Origin: Oscillospiraceae bacterium
GTDB taxonomy: Bacteria > Bacillota > Clostridia > Oscillospirales > Ruminococcaceae
NCBI GenBank assembly: GCA_015067185.1
Contig: SVMZ01000006.1
Span: 44,562 to 108,561 of the forward strand
Length of the DNA: 64,000 bases
Direction: 5' to 3'
Part shown: positions 17,703-26,517 of the stretch, piece after piece
How the letters are laid out: each line of letters starts with the position of its first letter
How positions within the stretch are numbered: position 1 is the first letter of the stretch
The notes under the pieces: generated by a model
Told to the model about the DNA's origin: nothing
Seen by the model: only the letters and a program-made list of their open reading frames with translations
Databases searched by the model: none
Translations under genes and position numbers: made by a program

Positions 17703-17750
17703 CCACACTCATAAAAACCACCATTGCTTAAACACATTTGAGGTTTTATT

Positions 17751-18800
17751 ATGCGTATGACCGAATTCATTAATCAAATACTGAACAACCCCATGTTATT
17801 GGTTTCCACCCTGTTGACCCTTGGTGTTATACTGGTAAACGGTTGGACAGACGCCCCAAATGCGATTGCAACCTGTGTTTCCACAAGAGCTATCAGTGCA
17901 CGCAAAGCTATTATTATGGCTGCACTTTTTAACTTCCTTGGCGTTTTGGTTATGACAGCCATCAATGCTTCTGTTGCCATGACTATTTATAATATGGTTG
18001 ACTTTGGCGGTGATGCTCACCTCTCTTTAATCGCCCTCTGCGCGGCTATGGCAGCCATCGTTATCTGGGCAACCGTTGCCTGGTACTTTGGAATCCCAAC
18101 CAGCGAAAGTCATGCCTTGATTGCCGGTATTTCCGGTGCTGCTGTTGCAATTCAAAACAGTTTCTCCGGCATCAACGGTTCTGAATGGATCAAAGTCATC
18201 TATGGTATCTTCCTTTCCACACTTCTTGGCTTCGGACTTGGTTTTGTAACCTCCAAACTCACAGTGCTTCTGTTCCAGAATCAAAATCGTCTGAAAACAG
18301 AACGCTTCTTCTCCGTTGCACAGGTGGTTGGCGGTGCGGCTATGGCATTCATGCACGGCGCACAGGATGGACAGAAATTCATGGCAATTTTCCTGTTGGG
18401 TGCAGCCTTTGCCGGCGGTCAGTCAGGAGTTTCCAACTTTATTGTTCCCATTTGGCTGATGCTCCTCTGTTCTGCAGTCATGTGTCTGGGCACCTCTATT
18501 GGCGGCTACCGTATTATCAAATCGGTAGGTATGGATATGGTAAAACTTAAACCCTATCAGGGCTTTGCAGCAGATCTTTCTGCTACTCTTTGTCTGTTAC
18601 TTTCCTCTCTAACCGGTATCCCTGTCAGTACCACACATACCAAAACCACAGCCATCATGGGCGTTGGAGCTGCCCGCAGAATGAGTAATGTTAACTGGGG
18701 AATAGTCAAAGAACTTGTCCTCACCTGGGTATTTACTTTCCCCGGCTGCGGGTTGTTGGGTTTTGGAATGGCAAAACTCTTTTTAATGATTTTTGCGTAA
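17751..18800 (+). CDS. PiT-family inorganic phosphate transporter
   Basis: 349 residues, about ten membrane helices. It carries both PiT signatures: NGWTDAPNAIATCVSTRA near residue 25 and GIPVSTTHTKTTAIMGVGA near 290. PiT proteins are low-affinity phosphate or metal-phosphate symporters. GAGG lies upstream; a second ATG at 17757 is an equally possible start. It lies 48 bp after the Na/Pi gene and 12 bp before the DUF47 gene, the standard pairing for PiT. Confidence 0.93.
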   Translation: MRMTEFINQILNNPMLLVSTLLTLGVILVNGWTDAPNAIATCVSTRAISARKAIIMAALFNFLGVLVMTAINASVAMTIYNMVDFGGDAHLSLIALCAAMAAIVIWATVAWYFGIPTSESHALIAGISGAAVAIQNSFSGINGSEWIKVIYGIFLSTLLGFGLGFVTSKLTVLLFQNQNRLKTERFFSVAQVVGGAAMAFMHGAQDGQKFMAIFLLGAAFAGGQSGVSNFIVPIWLMLLCSAVMCLGTSIGGYRIIKSVGMDMVKLKPYQGFAADLSATLCLLLSSLTGIPVSTTHTKTTAIMGVGAARRMSNVNWGIVKELVLTWVFTFPGCGLLGFGMAKLFLMIFA

Positions 18801-18812
18801 GGAGATAATACA

Positions 18813-19433
18813 ATGGCTAAGAAAAACAATGATTATTTTAAATTGATCGAACAGCAAACATCCTATTGTCTGGAAGCATCCAATCTTCTGGAAGAAATTC
18901 TGTGCAAGTTCAATGCGGACAACATTCAGGCTTACCGTACACAAATGCATGAAATTGAACATGCCGCAGACCGCGTCCACCACGATATCCTCAATAAGCT
19001 TTCTACAGAGTTTATCACCCCGATAGATCAGGAAGACATTCTTCGCCTTGCCCAGATCATTGATGATATTACCGATGCACTGGATGAGGTAGTTCTCGAC
19101 TTTTATATGTATCATATTGATCGCATTCCTGAAAAAGCAGCTGAGTTATCCAAAATTGTAAACTCCTGCGTATCGGCACTCCATGACGCTGCCAGCGAAT
19201 TAAAAAATTTCAAAAAGCCGGATACATTGCGTACATTGGTCATCAAGGTTAACGATATTGAATCGGCAGCCGATGTTATTCACATTGAAGCAATCCATGC
19301 CTTGTTTGGCTCCACCACCGACGGAAGAATGTTGGTTGGTTCCAAAGAAATCTACGATAGTCTGGAAAATTGCTGCGATTTGTGTGAACACGCAACAGAC
19401 GTCATTGAACAGGTTATTATTAAAAACACCTGA
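18813..19433 (+). CDS. DUF47 / PhoU-like accessory protein of the PiT transporter
   Basis: 206 residues, all-helical and soluble. KKNNDYFKLIEQQTSYCLEA at the start and the repeated acidic helices (MHEIEHAADRVHHDIL, VNDIESAADVIHIEA) are typical of DUF47 proteins, which are encoded with PiT transporters and thought to regulate them. TAAGGAG sits 8 nt before the ATG, overlapping the PiT stop region, so translation is likely coupled. Last gene of the phosphate operon, followed by a hairpin. Confidence 0.92.
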   Translation: MAKKNNDYFKLIEQQTSYCLEASNLLEEILCKFNADNIQAYRTQMHEIEHAADRVHHDILNKLSTEFITPIDQEDILRLAQIIDDITDALDEVVLDFYMYHIDRIPEKAAELSKIVNSCVSALHDAASELKNFKKPDTLRTLVIKVNDIESAADVIHIEAIHALFGSTTDGRMLVGSKEIYDSLENCCDLCEHATDVIEQVIIKNT

Positions 19434-19529
19434 TGTTTATTGTCTTTAGTCTCCTAAATAGATTACTCAACTATGATTCATCGCAAATTATAAGAATTCC
19501 ATAAAAAAGTAAACAGCCCTTATACAGCT

Positions 19530-19568
19530 CCCATATATCATATCCCTCTGCATGATATATGGGGCTCT
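19530..19568 (+). terminator. terminator of the phosphate operon
   Basis: CCCATATATCAT / ATGATATATGGG stem with a 10-nt loop, followed by GCTCTTT. Confidence 0.65.
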
Positions 19569-19673
19569 TTCCCTTTATAGCCTATATTCATATACAGTAT
19601 GATGACTTTTGCAGAAACACAAATTCAGATAATAGAAAATCAAATTATAACTATCTAAGAAAGCAGGATATTG

Positions 19674-22064
19674 ATGGAAAAACAAATAAAAATACTTCCT
19701 AAAGAATATGAAGGGAAACAGTATCTTTATTTCCAAATTTTAAATAAATCAAATGAATGGGTAACCGTGGGTGGAACCGGTATCGTTACCAGGGAAACAA
19801 CCTGGTCTCAGGAACTGACTCTGGTAGATGGCTCTCCAAAGGCAGAATGGGATAATGGAACAGCAGGATTACAGGCAAGTGTAATTTCTGCGGAACAAGT
19901 TGTATATGAGAACGGGAAATTCTCCTTGTTAGGATCTTTGGATTGCCATCATATTAACCAGGAGTTTATGCTGCAAGCTCCCGGTAAAATTCATGTGAAG
20001 GTGACAGACAGGATCGCAGAAGGCTATCCGAATCTGGAGCTTTCTAAGCTGATGAACAGTATCTATTTCTTCCCGGAAGAAAAGGTTGCCCGCGCCCATG
20101 AAATATTGGATTTTGCCTGGCTCCCCAACATTCACAAAGATGAAGAACACGTCTGCGGAGATCATTTTTTCCGTAGTCCTATTGTAGCGGTAGCTGCTGA
20201 AGGATTTTATCTGGCACTTGCTCCGGATCTGGATCTCTTCCGTGAACATCGCTCTATCCGACAGGCTATGGATCTGCGTTCTCTGGAAAAGATAATCGAA
20301 GCCCCCAGCCTTTCTTACGGAATCTGTCAGTGGGAGAGGGAAGAACACATGCATTCCCGCCATAATCCCCAGATGCTGAAAAAGGTTACCACCTCTGAAT
20401 TGGTTTATGGTTTCGATATTCTTCTTGGCACCTATACCGAGATTTCGGAAGTTACAGAAATTCTTACAGAATATCTGTGGTCACGCTATGGTATCCATTA
20501 TCTTGCAGATGTCCGCCCGCAGGTACTTCCCTTTGAAGAATACGGTCGCCGCTACACCTATCGCTATGAGCTGCCTGAGACCATTGCCTCTTTTTCTTCC
20601 GAAGGAAAAGAGTGCATCGGTATCAACAATGTTCCGCGCAGAGGCTCTAATTTCCATGCCTGGGAGAATGACCTTCAGGTGGATTATGGTATCCATCATT
20701 ATGCGGCAAAATGGGATGATAATGCGCTGAAACACATTTCGGACGGAATTATAAATCTATATAAATCCCTGCCCAGAACACAAGGAGCGTTCCCATGCAT
20801 TTATAATTTCGAGGAAAATCAGTATGAGGGAAGCCTGTTTTGGACTTCCCGTGCTGTTGATCCTCTCCATGGTTATGATACCGCAGCGATGAGCACAACA
20901 GTTTGGTGGAGTCTCCATTATTATGAGGATCAGGTGCAGGATCCTGAAATTATATCTTTGGCAGAAAAATATGCCGAGTTCCTTCTCTCTGTCCAGACAG
21001 AAAAAGGAGCCATCCCCACCTATTTTTATCAAGATTTGACACCGGCTCGTCAACTGGCGGAGAGTGGCACTACAGCACTTAACGGTGCTGTGCTCGCACG
21101 TGTAGCTCGACTTACACAGTCGGAAAAGATGCGGGAAGCTGTACTAAAGGCAGGAGAATTTGTCTTCCGCATGATGGTCGAAGAGTATCACTTTTTTGAT
21201 TTTGAGACCTATTATTCCTGTAGTCCCCAGCCCCTTTACGCCGTGGATTATTGGACGGGAATTAAACCCCAATGTACGCTGTCAATTCTGTGGGGTGCAG
21301 ACTTCTTACTGGAGCTATATCGTTTAACAAAAGATAAGCGTTGGCTGCAGTATGGAGAACATCTGCTTCGCTACCTTTGCCTGTGGCAACAGGTTTGGAA
21401 TCCTTCTTTCTATCCGGAATATCTCTATGGCGGCTTTGGCGTTCTGAACACAGATGCGGAATGGAACGACCGACAGCAGAAAGTGGTTCCGACACTGGTG
21501 AATTATTATCTGGAAACAGGAAAAAAAGAATTTGCAGAACGTGCTGTGGCCGCCTGCCGCGCAGGATTTGCTTTGATGGACATGGAAGAGAATCATGCCA
21601 ACCAGATCAATGATCTGCATTTAGGTAAGGAGCTCGAAATACATGGGTTGGTAAAGACAACGGCAAATGCCCAACCCGGCCAGGGGTATGCTCCGGAAAA
21701 TATTCACCACTGCATGGATATGGACGGTGCGGAGTATTATGCCTATACTTCATGGACTGGGTTAACCTTCTCCTCCGGTGGTTCCCTGACTGCAGCCGCT
21801 TATATGGAGCATCATCTTGGAAACGTCTGTGTTGATCTAAAAAACGCCTACGCTTTGGGAATTGATGGAGTACAAGCAGAGCTGCTTTCCACAAAACAAC
21901 CGGAAATTACGGTGCGTTCCCAACTTTCCTCTCTTCCTTTTCCCTACTGTTCATCACGCCAGCTAATCGTTAAGGTTCTTTCAGAAAAAGAAATTGAAAC
22001 ACTGATTGTAAACGGAACAGCTGCAAAAGCATTGGGTAATAACCGTTTCCTGGCTCTCGTATAA
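19674..22064 (+). CDS. putative (alpha/alpha)6-barrel glycoside hydrolase, family unassigned
   Basis: 796 residues, no signal peptide. The N-terminal 250 residues look like a beta-sandwich domain. From about 330 on, regularly spaced helical repeats rich in Trp, Tyr and His (HHYAAKWDDNALKHISDGII, LHYYEDQVQDPEIISLAEKY, LYRLTKDKRWLQYGEHLLRY, LVNYYLETGKKEFAERAVAA) give the pattern of a six-hairpin glycosidase, with a short C-terminal beta region. I cannot place it in a numbered family. A TTG directly precedes the ATG; the ATG at 19674 with AGCAGGA upstream is preferred. It stands alone between two terminators, with no transporter or regulator nearby. Confidence 0.6.
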   Translation: MEKQIKILPKEYEGKQYLYFQILNKSNEWVTVGGTGIVTRETTWSQELTLVDGSPKAEWDNGTAGLQASVISAEQVVYENGKFSLLGSLDCHHINQEFMLQAPGKIHVKVTDRIAEGYPNLELSKLMNSIYFFPEEKVARAHEILDFAWLPNIHKDEEHVCGDHFFRSPIVAVAAEGFYLALAPDLDLFREHRSIRQAMDLRSLEKIIEAPSLSYGICQWEREEHMHSRHNPQMLKKVTTSELVYGFDILLGTYTEISEVTEILTEYLWSRYGIHYLADVRPQVLPFEEYGRRYTYRYELPETIASFSSEGKECIGINNVPRRGSNFHAWENDLQVDYGIHHYAAKWDDNALKHISDGIINLYKSLPRTQGAFPCIYNFEENQYEGSLFWTSRAVDPLHGYDTAAMSTTVWWSLHYYEDQVQDPEIISLAEKYAEFLLSVQTEKGAIPTYFYQDLTPARQLAESGTTALNGAVLARVARLTQSEKMREAVLKAGEFVFRMMVEEYHFFDFETYYSCSPQPLYAVDYWTGIKPQCTLSILWGADFLLELYRLTKDKRWLQYGEHLLRYLCLWQQVWNPSFYPEYLYGGFGVLNTDAEWNDRQQKVVPTLVNYYLETGKKEFAERAVAACRAGFALMDMEENHANQINDLHLGKELEIHGLVKTTANAQPGQGYAPENIHHCMDMDGAEYYAYTSWTGLTFSSGGSLTAAAYMEHHLGNVCVDLKNAYALGIDGVQAELLSTKQPEITVRSQLSSLPFPYCSSRQLIVKVLSEKEIETLIVNGTAAKALGNNRFLALV

Positions 22065-22140
22065 CAGATAAATTTGTCACCATAGCAGAAGTCACAAACC
22101 AATCAAATTTTCACAGCATATTTCAATCCAACTGATAAGC

Positions 22141-22183
22141 AAAAATCCCGTCTGACTTCTGTTAGAAATCAGACGGGATTTTT
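22141..22183. terminator. bidirectional terminator
   Basis: Perfect 15-bp stem AAAAATCCCGTCTGA / TCAGACGGGATTTTT between convergent genes, with T runs in both directions. Confidence 0.85.
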
Positions 22184-22283
22184 GTATGTATTTCGGATAT
22201 CATCGGCCGACAATCCGTTCCTTTTCTGTCGCCTATGAGCCAAGTTTTGCGGTGTTTTTTAAGAAACAAAACATCCTTCTACG

Positions 22284-23324
22284 CTATATCTCTTTTCCCT
22301 TAAATCTTAGCGGATGTTTTCCAAAATTGACACAGCACACAGCTTCTATTATCTCCCTCTTCCTTTCTTCCGCTTCCGGCAAATCGCATACGATATCATT
22401 CAGATCATAGGGACCATTCCTAAAATGTCCCACACTGACACCATGGAACTCTCCGTCAATCAGTAGATACTGCAGGGGCTCATGGTCATACTCCAGTTTT
22501 TCATAAAAGGGATCAAAATGTTCTTTTAGAAAATGTTCGTTGGCTTTGACAAGGAAATCATTTCTGTGCAGTGCCAGCACAAAAGAACCCGGCTTTGGTT
22601 GGTATTCATTAAGAATTTCTCTGTCTGAGGCAAGCATAAAACAGTCATTCTCCCGCACAAACACTCCTTCTGCCTCCAACTCCGCAGCAGCAGCCTTTAT
22701 CTCCTTTTCCGGCAATTTATAAAATGCCTTTGCCATACTGCTGTCAAATGCAACCTGTCGATAGGCAAAGCGCTGCAAAATCTTCTTTAATGCTTCTGCA
22801 CGGGTATATCTTTCCAGATGATAATCAGGAAAAACTTCACCAAAACGATACCAGCCCCTGTCCCACTCACCGTCATATTGATCCTCGTAGATGAGAAATG
22901 CCTCCTGCAAGCGATGAAGAATGGGTGTAATCTGCTTCACCAGTAAACCTGTCTCTTCTTTTATCTGTTGAATATTCAGGGGGCCCATATTTTCAATCAA
23001 CTCAAGAACTTTCAGCTGCTCTGCCGTTGGCTTGGTGAGAGGTTTCCGGTAAAGCGCGGCAAACAACTCGATATCTTCCCGCATAATCCAACCAAGATTT
23101 CCCCCGGCAAACCTTCCCTTGATCAACTGACGAACCAACTGCCGCTGCCTGTTGAACTCTTTGTCATCAAACGAAGCACGAAAACTAAGAACCGGCGGCT
23201 CACCAAATCCGTTCCAGTATACATTCTGTCCCGGCTGCAGATCACGATACAGCTCAATATATTCCTGCTCGTCCGCCTGTCTTATCAGACACTGCCGTTC
23301 CATACGAAGTGAAATTATTTTCAT
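22284..23324 (-). CDS. winged-helix DNA-binding protein, possibly AlkZ-related
   Basis: 346 residues, soluble. The middle (about 95-165) contains winged-helix-like segments (AEQLKVLELIENMGPLNIQQ, GLLVKQITPILHRLQEAFLI) and the C-terminal third has a mixed alpha/beta region (GSFVLALHRNDFLVKANE). This layout recalls the AlkZ-type winged-helix DNA glycosylase superfamily, but I cannot identify its catalytic motif with certainty. Start: ATG at 23324 with a weak GGGA; an in-frame GTG at 23345 is the alternative. Last gene of a four-gene minus-strand cluster, 24 bp after the GNAT gene. Confidence 0.55.
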   Translation of the reverse strand: MKIISLRMERQCLIRQADEQEYIELYRDLQPGQNVYWNGFGEPPVLSFRASFDDKEFNRQRQLVRQLIKGRFAGGNLGWIMREDIELFAALYRKPLTKPTAEQLKVLELIENMGPLNIQQIKEETGLLVKQITPILHRLQEAFLIYEDQYDGEWDRGWYRFGEVFPDYHLERYTRAEALKKILQRFAYRQVAFDSSMAKAFYKLPEKEIKAAAAELEAEGVFVRENDCFMLASDREILNEYQPKPGSFVLALHRNDFLVKANEHFLKEHFDPFYEKLEYDHEPLQYLLIDGEFHGVSVGHFRNGPYDLNDIVCDLPEAEERKREIIEAVCCVNFGKHPLRFKGKEI

Positions 23325-23348
23325 CCTGTCCAATTCCCGTTGCACCTC

Positions 23349-23837
23349 TCATAAATTTTTGGCGTAATATAAAATCAGAGTATTCTCTTCTGTTTCCGCC
23401 ATAACAAACTCGTTGTATCCCCAGTGGAGATAGATTCCCAAATTTCTCGTTTCAGCCGCTTCCACTCCAATCGTCAGGCGGGTGTATCCATTCTCACGGG
23501 CATATTGTTCCATCTGCCTTATCATTGCGGATATATAGCCTTTTCCCTCGCATTCTTTCCGAATACGCAGGGCGTTTATATTGGCAACGGCAATTCCGTC
23601 CGCCAATGCTTTTCTCCCACCAACCGCTTCACATGCCGGAGAAAACAGTAATGTTCCCTCACCTACAGCTCTTCCGTTCCATATCACAACAAATGTTACC
23701 GCTTCACCGCTTCGGTTATATCCGATATATTCCTGCTTCCACTTCTTCCAGCGGGAATCCTCCGGATGATCGGCAATATTCATATTCCAGACGTTTTCCA
23801 GATCTTCTTCCGTCGCCTTTCTCTGCAAAACCATCAT
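23349..23837 (-). CDS. GNAT-family N-acetyltransferase
   Basis: 162 residues, the size of a single GNAT domain. It shows the acceptor region at the N-terminus, motif A (INALRIRKECEGKGYISAMI, with the acetyl-CoA pyrophosphate loop in an R/Q-x-x-G-x-G/A-like form) and motif B (ENGYTRLTIGVEAAETRNLG then YLHWGY). The acceptor substrate is unknown. ATG at 23837 with CGGAGAAG upstream; a second ATG follows directly. Third gene of the 25003-to-22284 cluster. Confidence 0.85.
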   Translation of the reverse strand: MMVLQRKATEEDLENVWNMNIADHPEDSRWKKWKQEYIGYNRSGEAVTFVVIWNGRAVGEGTLLFSPACEAVGGRKALADGIAVANINALRIRKECEGKGYISAMIRQMEQYARENGYTRLTIGVEAAETRNLGIYLHWGYNEFVMAETEENTLILYYAKNL

Positions 23838-23862
23838 GCGCTTCTCCGTTCTTTATATTCTC

Positions 23863-24138
23863 TCAGCTGTTTTGTTCCGCTTTCCAGCGGCGGCACTGTT
23901 CTATTCTCGCCCCCGGCGGGTTGTCTCCGTGCTCCGGATCACAGGAATACTGTGTCAGAAGCTCACAGGGCATTTCCGGACATTCACCACAATGGATCAA
24001 CTTCTTTTTCTGACAGCATATCGCCACAGGACATTCTCCATGAAAGGGATGTCCCTCGCTCTCTATACACCCGCCGCATCCGCAGCTTTCTTTCCAACTG
24101 CACCCTGTACAGTGTAATCCGCATCTGGAATCAATCAT
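23863..24138 (-). CDS. DUF3795 Cys-rich protein
   Basis: 91 residues with 13 Cys. The opening MIDSRCGLHCTGCSWKESCG and CPVAICCQKKKLIHCGECPE are characteristic of DUF3795, a family of small proteins that probably bind zinc or an Fe-S cluster; no role is established. GGAGGAGAAGAAGG precedes the ATG. It lies 16 bp after the preceding gene and 25 bp before the GNAT gene, so it is co-transcribed with both. Confidence 0.8.
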   Translation of the reverse strand: MIDSRCGLHCTGCSWKESCGCGGCIESEGHPFHGECPVAICCQKKKLIHCGECPEMPCELLTQYSCDPEHGDNPPGARIEQCRRWKAEQNS

Positions 24139-24154
24139 CCTTCTTCTCCTCCTG

Positions 24155-25003
24155 TTATCTTTCTATCTTCTTCAAAAATGCCATAATCCGCCCGCTGCAA
24201 TCTCTTTTTCTGTCTTCTTCTCTTCTCCATGAATCGGAAAGCGGAAAATATACCTTATCATTTGCATCTCTTCCAAAATCCCATTGACCGTCAGCCTCCC
24301 TGTTGCTGTACAACCAATCCGCCGCAAACTGCAGCTTTTCTCCGGCTTGCCCGTAATCGGCCAGTACCTCCAGCGCTGCCAGATATCTGCTTGACTTCAC
24401 AGACGCAAACACCTCAGGCGGTTTATTCAATCGCTTATCATAGATATAGAACATGCCCTCCGGTTTGGACAGGTAATAATCCAGGAATGCACCTTCCGTC
24501 TCTTCCTGCAGCACTCCACCCAGTAAAGCAGCGTGATAAAACATCCCGAAGCCTGTCTCAAAACCACTCTTCGGCTTTCTGCCATGCATCTCTGTAAAAG
24601 CACGGATATCCCGCTCTTCACTATATATCCCATCCGCAAAGGCTTCTTCAACAATGATTGCCCATTGGCGCGCTATCGTCAGCGCTGTTTCATTCTGCGG
24701 ATCCAGCAGATGAAGCCATGCAGCAAGCATCAGCTTTTCAAAAAGCGGCCAATCATGTTTTCTCTCATAGTAGTCATCAATTTTTCTCTCGCCGCGTATA
24801 CACTGTTCCATCCGTTCCATTACCCGTCGGATCGGTTCCTCTTCCGCAGTATATCCGAGAATACGCAGTCTTCTTAATGCCTGTTCGGTAGTATATCCCT
24901 TTCCGCTTACAGGCTGGCTCAGGGTATGAAAATTCCCCCATAAGCCATCTTCATTGCGCTGACTCAGAATTTGCTCCGCCCATTTCCCGCTTTTGTGATC
25001 CAT
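24155..25003 (-). CDS. hypothetical protein with alpha-toroid (terpenoid cyclase-like) repeats
   Basis: 282 residues, soluble. Repeats with a Q..DG.WG or Q..DGQWDFG core at both ends (ILSQRNEDGLWGNFHT near residue 12, READGQWDFGRDANDKVYFP near 240) and helices between them resemble the prenyltransferase/squalene cyclase alpha/alpha toroid. I see no catalytic Asp motif (DXDD) and do not propose cyclase activity. AGAGGTGACGGG precedes the ATG. First gene of a four-gene cluster with DUF3795, GNAT and winged-helix proteins. Confidence 0.6.
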   Translation of the reverse strand: MDHKSGKWAEQILSQRNEDGLWGNFHTLSQPVSGKGYTTEQALRRLRILGYTAEEEPIRRVMERMEQCIRGERKIDDYYERKHDWPLFEKLMLAAWLHLLDPQNETALTIARQWAIIVEEAFADGIYSEERDIRAFTEMHGRKPKSGFETGFGMFYHAALLGGVLQEETEGAFLDYYLSKPEGMFYIYDKRLNKPPEVFASVKSSRYLAALEVLADYGQAGEKLQFAADWLYSNREADGQWDFGRDANDKVYFPLSDSWRREEDRKRDCSGRIMAFLKKIER

Positions 25004-25043
25004 CCCGTCACCTCTTTTGCCGGTCTCGCTTCTTTACAAAAGA

Positions 25044-25052
25044 ATTATACCA
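25044..25052 (-). promoter_or_regulatory. extended -10 promoter of the four-gene accessory cluster
   Basis: Minus strand TGGTATAAT with no clear -35 box, about 40 nt before the ATG at 25003. Confidence 0.45.
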
Positions 25053-25137
25053 CAACCAAAACAAACGTTCTACCCATTTGCTGCAAAAAATCAATTTTCT
25101 TTTTATATTTTTACATCAATACTCCTTTAGGTAACGC

Positions 25138-25171
25138 AAAACGAGCGCCCTCATTCGAGAGCGCTCGTTTT
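25138..25171 (-). terminator. terminator after the dehydrogenase gene
   Basis: AAAACGAGCGC / GCGCTCGTTTT, 11-bp stem with a 12-nt loop, 20 bp beyond the stop codon. Confidence 0.75.
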
Positions 25172-25191
25172 TTACCATTTCTTTTATTGAA

Positions 25192-26274
25192 TCAGAACAC
25201 AAGACCAACCTTAAAGTCACCCTTGATACCGGAAGCAAGCTCAAAGCCCTTCTCCCACTCTTCGATGGGAAGGATGGTGGAAACAACACCGTTGGTCTTG
25301 AGGTTGCCGTTGGCAATGTTATCGATAACGAAGGGATAGCAATACGGGGAGAGGTGTGCGCCAAGAAGGTCAAGCTCCTTCATATCGCCGATGATGGACC
25401 AGTCAGCGGTGGTCTCTTTGCCGAATACGGAGAACTCAACAAAGCGGCCGAGCTTTCTGACCATATTCAGACCCTGGGTAACGCTGGCGGGGTTACCGGT
25501 TGCCTCGATGTAGATATCGCAGCCGTAACCATCGGTCATATCCATAATAGCCTTGACAACATCTTCCTTACCGGGGTTGAGAGCAAGGTCAGCCCCAAAC
25601 TCAAGGGCCTTGGCAAGGCGGTTATCCTGCATATCGAGGGAGATAAGTTTCTTCGGGTTCTTCATACGGGCATAGCTGATCATACCAAGACCAAGAGTAC
25701 CTGCACCGGAGATGACAACAACATCTTCACAACCGATATCAGCACGGTCAACAGCATGCTTGGAGCAAGCATAGGGCTCAATAAGGAGAGCATCTTCAAG
25801 GGGGATATCCTTCGGAACCTTATGTACGACAGAATTCTTGGGGAACTTGACATATTCAGCAAATCCGCCGTTGTTTTCCGGCTGATAACCGAAGATATTG
25901 TGTCTCTGGCACATCCAGTATTTTCCGCTCTTACAGAAACGGCACTCGCCGCAGGGAACGATCTGGTCAGCAATGACTCTGTCGCCGATCTCATAGCCCT
26001 TGACATTTTCACCGATTTCAACAATATAACCGAGGAATTCGTGTCCTCCGATGCAGGGAGTCTTTACCCAAGGCTCTTCATCGCCGGTACCCCACATACG
26101 TGCTGCACCATGGAAGCATTTTACGTCGCCTGCACAGATACCGCAGCCTTCGCACTTAATTATAATATCATCCGGTCCGCATTCGGGAGTAGGGAAATCG
26201 TTTTCAAGACGATAATCTTCTTTTCCGTATACTACCAGTGCGCGCATGGTATCCGGAATATTGCGTGTTTTCAT
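25192..26274 (-). CDS. zinc-dependent medium-chain dehydrogenase (polyol/alcohol type)
   Basis: 360 residues. The catalytic zinc site is present (CEGCGICAGDVKCFHG then GGHEF), the four structural-zinc Cys are seen in CGECRFCKSGKYWMC, and the Rossmann motif VISGAGTLGLGMI binds NAD(P). Members of this MDR group oxidise polyols or secondary alcohols, but the substrate cannot be read here. The ATG at 26274 is chosen because AAAGGATGG lies at proper distance; an ATG at 26286 abuts that site. Monocistronic, with its own promoter and terminator. Confidence 0.88.
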   Translation of the reverse strand: MKTRNIPDTMRALVVYGKEDYRLENDFPTPECGPDDIIIKCEGCGICAGDVKCFHGAARMWGTGDEEPWVKTPCIGGHEFLGYIVEIGENVKGYEIGDRVIADQIVPCGECRFCKSGKYWMCQRHNIFGYQPENNGGFAEYVKFPKNSVVHKVPKDIPLEDALLIEPYACSKHAVDRADIGCEDVVVISGAGTLGLGMISYARMKNPKKLISLDMQDNRLAKALEFGADLALNPGKEDVVKAIMDMTDGYGCDIYIEATGNPASVTQGLNMVRKLGRFVEFSVFGKETTADWSIIGDMKELDLLGAHLSPYCYPFVIDNIANGNLKTNGVVSTILPIEEWEKGFELASGIKGDFKVGLVF

Positions 26275-26314
26275 TGCATTTACCATCCTTTCAAATATGA
26301 ATTAACTCAAGGTT

Positions 26315-26343
26315 ATTATATCACCAAAACCGCCATATGTAAA
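26315..26343 (-). promoter_or_regulatory. promoter of the dehydrogenase gene
   Basis: Minus strand TTTACA (26343-26338), 17 nt, TATAAT (26320-26315). Confidence 0.75.
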
Positions 26344-26460
26344 TATTTTTTATTTTATAATCCCATAAAAAGAATTTTATCTGCCTGCTTCACACAAACC
26401 CCATATAACGGTCCCCCGTTTCCCCTTATTTCTTTAATCTTCCCAATCTTTACATACAAA

Positions 26461-26495
26461 ACAGGCGCAGTATCTTTTCCAAATACTGCGCCTGT
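26461..26495 (-). terminator. terminator of the MarR-ABC exporter operon
   Basis: Perfect 13-bp stem ACAGGCGCAGTAT / ATACTGCGCCTGT with a short T run on the minus strand. Confidence 0.75.
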
Positions 26496-26517
26496 CAACA
26501 AATTTCCCTTTATATTT

